A stretch of DNA of 64,000 nt from Niastella soli (GTDB taxonomy: Bacteria; Bacteroidota; Bacteroidia; Chitinophagales; Chitinophagaceae): NCBI RefSeq assembly GCF_017742245.1, contig NZ_JAGHKO010000005.1:186001-250000 (forward strand). The letters are read 5' to 3'. Both the position numbers and the translations under genes were made by a program. This document shows positions 61,862 to 64,000 of the stretch, one piece after another (position 1 is the first letter of the stretch; each line of letters starts with the position of its first letter). The notes beneath the pieces are model-generated. The model searched no databases, was not told the DNA's origin, and saw only the letters and a program-made list of their open reading frames with translations.

Positions 61862-62782
61862 CTAATGCCGTCCGCCTACTTTATGCAGTTCATACTGATA
61901 CGCCTTGTGTCTGGGGACAATGGGATCGTTGGTGAAGTCGGAATATTCTTTTATAAAACTGGCACCGAAGTATAAAATAAACGAGGAATAAAACATAAAC
62001 AGCAGTATCAATACAATGGCGGCGCCTGCGCCATATACAATGCCGGCATTGCTGTGCCGCATCATTGCTGAAAGCACCGCTTTGCCAAAATAAAACAGCA
62101 CGCCGGTCAATATGCCGCCTGTCGTTGCCACGCGCCACGACGGGCGACCATTAGCCAGGAACCGGAATAGCACAATAAACCAAACGATAATGGTGAGCAC
62201 GCCAAAAAGGTGATTCAACAGGGTGCTAAGGAAAGGGCTGCCTGTTACCCCTACACTTGCCACATATTTACCGGCCACTTCCCGTGCTATAGTAATAATT
62301 TCCCCGGCAATAAACAGGATGGCTGCCGCCAATATGATCACCAGTGATTTGCCCCGCACTTTCAGGTCATAAAAAAAGCCGGTCTGCTCGGGTCGAATAT
62401 GCCAGATGTCATTCAATGTGTTTCTGATAACCTTGAATAGGGTGGTGGCCACGAATATCAGGAACAGGAGGCCAATGACAGCCATGTACCAATTTTGTGC
62501 AAGATTGCGTAAGCCACGGGCTATAATTCGCAATTGTTCGGTATTGGCATTACCCAATGTGGTAGTAAGCACACTCCGCAACTCGGTGCCCACCAGTTTT
62601 TTGCTAAAGAAAATACTGAAGAACTGAAAAAGAAGCACCATTATAGGGGGCAGGGCAAAACTGGTAAAAAAAGCAGTAGCGCCCGCCATTCGCAAAGGAT
62701 CGTTACTTTGCAGCCGGTGGAAGGACTCCTTTAGCAGTTTTCCTGCTACAGACAGATTCCATATGGATTTTTGTTTTGCCAT
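61862..62782 (-). CDS. YihY/BrkB-family inner membrane protein
   Basis: A 306-residue protein with six predicted helices and the family's hallmarks: RMAGATAFFTSFALPPIMVLLFQFFSIFF near the N-terminus, the amphipathic WYMAVIGLLFLIFVATTLFKVIRNTLNDIWHIRP segment, PSWRVATTGGILTGVLFYFGKAVL and a long glycine/alanine-rich helix (YGAGAAIVLILLFMFYSSFILYFGASFIKEY). The family was long misannotated as RNase BN. Its true function is unclear (a transporter or lipid role is suspected). It is transcribed alone, convergent with the OYE gene. Confidence 0.92.
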   Translation of the reverse strand: MAKQKSIWNLSVAGKLLKESFHRLQSNDPLRMAGATAFFTSFALPPIMVLLFQFFSIFFSKKLVGTELRSVLTTTLGNANTEQLRIIARGLRNLAQNWYMAVIGLLFLIFVATTLFKVIRNTLNDIWHIRPEQTGFFYDLKVRGKSLVIILAAAILFIAGEIITIAREVAGKYVASVGVTGSPFLSTLLNHLFGVLTIIVWFIVLFRFLANGRPSWRVATTGGILTGVLFYFGKAVLSAMMRHSNAGIVYGAGAAIVLILLFMFYSSFILYFGASFIKEYSDFTNDPIVPRHKAYQYELHKVGGRH

Positions 62783-62858
62783 CTTATGACCTTAAATTTA
62801 AGCCATAATAGATGCCCAATTTCTCTTTAAGTTGTGAATTATTTAAAACCAGTGGAAC

Positions 62859-63467
62859 ATGAGAAAGATCTTAATAATTTTTGCTCATCCGGTACTGGAA
62901 AAGTCCCGTGTGCATAAAAGACTGTTACATCATATTCCCCACCTCGACGGAATAACGGTGAACGACCTGTACGAAAATTATCCCGACTTCGATATAGATG
63001 TTACTCGCGAACAGCAATTGTTGCTGGCGCATGATATCATCATCTGGCAGCATCCGTTGTATTGGTACAGTGCGCCTGCTATGTTAAAACAATGGCAGGA
63101 CCTGGTGCTGGAGCATGGATGGGCGTACGGAAAAGATGGTTATGCGTTAAGGGGTAAAAAAGTTTTTAATGTGATCTCTTCTGGCAGCAGCTTACAATCC
63201 TATCAACGGGAAGGATACCAGCACTGCACTATTACCGAGGTATTAAAACCATTTGAGCGAACGGCAGAGCTTTGCCGAATGACCTACCTGCCACCCTTCT
63301 GGGTTTCAGGAACGCACAAACTGGAAATGCCGCAGATCAATGAATATGGAAAGAGATACAACCAACTGCTGCAGCTGTTGCGGCAGGAAAATTTGAAAGA
63401 TGAGGAGTTGATGCAGGCTTCCTGTTTAAACGACCTTATTGAGATCTCACAAAATAATTTGGCTTAA
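62859..63467 (+). CDS. KefF/KefG-like flavodoxin-fold quinone oxidoreductase
   Basis: A 202-residue flavodoxin-like NAD(P)H oxidoreductase: FMN-binding start [20 protein letters not shown], then [33 protein letters not shown], the [13 protein letters not shown] loop and PFWVSG. Proteins of this type (KefF, KefG) sit next to Kef potassium/proton antiporters and activate them during electrophile stress. The KefB/KefC-type antiporter gene starts one base after this stop codon, so coupling is almost certain. Confidence 0.94.
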   Translation: MRKILIIFAHPVLEKSRVHKRLLHHIPHLDGITVNDLYENYPDFDIDVTREQQLLLAHDIIIWQHPLYWYSAPAMLKQWQDLVLEHGWAYGKDGYALRGKKVFNVISSGSSLQSYQREGYQHCTITEVLKPFERTAELCRMTYLPPFWVSGTHKLEMPQINEYGKRYNQLLQLLRQENLKDEELMQASCLNDLIEISQNNLA

Positions 63468-63468
63468 T

Positions 63469-64000
63469 ATGGAGCATTCATTTTTTTATAAGGCCCTGGT
63501 GTTCCTGGGGGCGGCCGTACTGTTTGTGCCGTTGGCAAAAAAGTCGGGGTTAGGTTCCGTATTAGGCTATTTGATCGCCGGTGTCATCATCGGGCCTTCC
63601 GTAATGGGATTTGTGGGCGCAGAAGGACAGGATATTATGCATTACGCAGAGTTTGGGGTAGTGATGATGTTGTTTTTAATTGGACTGGAACTGGAACCGG
63701 AATTATTATGGAAGCTGCGTAAATCAATTCTTGGCCTGGGTGGCTTGCAGGTGATAGTGACTACAGTGGTTATAGCAGGCATTGCCATGCTCTTTCACTT
63801 TAGCTGGCAACAGGCATTGGCGTTGGGAATGATCCTGTCTTTGTCATCCACCGCCATTGTATTGCAAACAATGGCAGAAAAAGGATTGATGAAAACATCC
63901 GCTGGTCAAAGTGCTTTTGCTGTATTGCTGTTCCAGGATATTGCAGTGATACCCATGCTGGCACTTTTTCCATTGCTGGCCACTACCGACATTCTGCACA
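63469..64000 (+). CDS. CPA2 monovalent cation:proton antiporter KefB/KefC-type (3' truncated by window)
   Basis: The first 177 codons of a CPA2-family antiporter start at ATG 63469, one base after the KefF-like gene. Signatures: an N-terminal helix, then [49 protein letters not shown] and [14 protein letters not shown], all typical of KefB/KefC. The protein exchanges K+ for H+ and is held closed by glutathione until electrophile adducts open it; the ancillary KefF-like protein supports this. The rest, including the TrkA-N domain, lies beyond the window. Confidence 0.92.
   Translation, partial: MEHSFFYKALVFLGAAVLFVPLAKKSGLGSVLGYLIAGVIIGPSVMGFVGAEGQDIMHYAEFGVVMMLFLIGLELEPELLWKLRKSILGLGGLQVIVTTVVIAGIAMLFHFSWQQALALGMILSLSSTAIVLQTMAEKGLMKTSAGQSAFAVLLFQDIAVIPMLALFPLLATTDILH

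Overview
The window reads as a chromosomal segment of a Bacteroidota bacterium, most likely in or near Chitinophagaceae. Evidence: two SusC/SusD outer-membrane pairs, an ECF sigma/FecR (DUF4974-type) pair in front of one of them, a type IX secretion (T9SS) type-B cargo protein with its PorP/SprF partner, a promoter with the Bacteroidota TTTG-N19-TAnnTTTG pattern, and mostly weak ribosome-binding sites. No rRNA, tRNA, CRISPR array, transposase or prophage gene was recognised. The genus is an inference.

Layout. 0-2.9 kb: end of a TolC-like gene, an EmrA-like adaptor and an MFS permease (tripartite drug pump). 2.9-9.2 kb: mug (mismatch DNA glycosylase), a 2-oxoglutarate dehydrogenase E1, a GNAT-like acyltransferase 5 bp behind it, a lone acetolactate synthase large subunit, and a convergent TetR regulator. 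9.3-14.9 kb: a propeller-like lipoprotein, a CheY-like response regulator divergent from a four-PAS soluble histidine kinase, and a polytopic GT-C-like membrane protein. 15-20.3 kb (minus strand): a SusC/SusD/lipoprotein operon without sigma/anti-sigma partners. 21-28.4 kb: a YfhO-like membrane protein, a ScyD/ScyE-like lipoprotein, a Sde182/DUF1593 nucleoside-hydrolase-like protein, YceI and an outer-membrane barrel. 28.5-36.4 kb: ECF sigma, FecR, STN-SusC and SusD, a classic trans-envelope signalling uptake locus. 36.7-43 kb: TolC, a short adaptor, an RND permease and a YncE-like propeller protein, all tightly coupled. 43-49.8 kb: small stand-alone genes (PepSY-like, NUDIX, HAD lipoprotein, DUF6515-like, HD domain, DUF5060 glycosidase, HxlR regulator). 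49.8-54.7 kb: a large arylsulfatase, a divergent barrel protein and a CE2-like SGNH esterase. 55.2-60.3 kb: PorP/SprF plus a 1368-residue Ig-repeat T9SS adhesin. 60.6-64 kb: an old-yellow-enzyme homologue, YihY/BrkB, KefF-like quinone reductase and the start of a KefB/KefC K+/H+ antiporter.

Non-coding structure is unusually rich. An 11-bp-period array of AATGCCAC units ends in a 20-bp perfect hairpin and lies upstream of an orphan terminator (44.6-44.8 kb). A long heptanucleotide array and an adjacent MITE-like element with 13-bp inverted ends lie at 54.75-55.14 kb. Heptamer and mirrored octamer repeats fill the gap at 61.65-61.81 kb. AAACGTTT-centred palindromes resembling LacI-family operators lie upstream of both SusC genes. 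No single complete novel system is proven here; the best candidates are the thiamine-diphosphate-enzyme/acyltransferase cluster (2.9-8.6 kb) and the 44.6 kb repeat/hairpin element.
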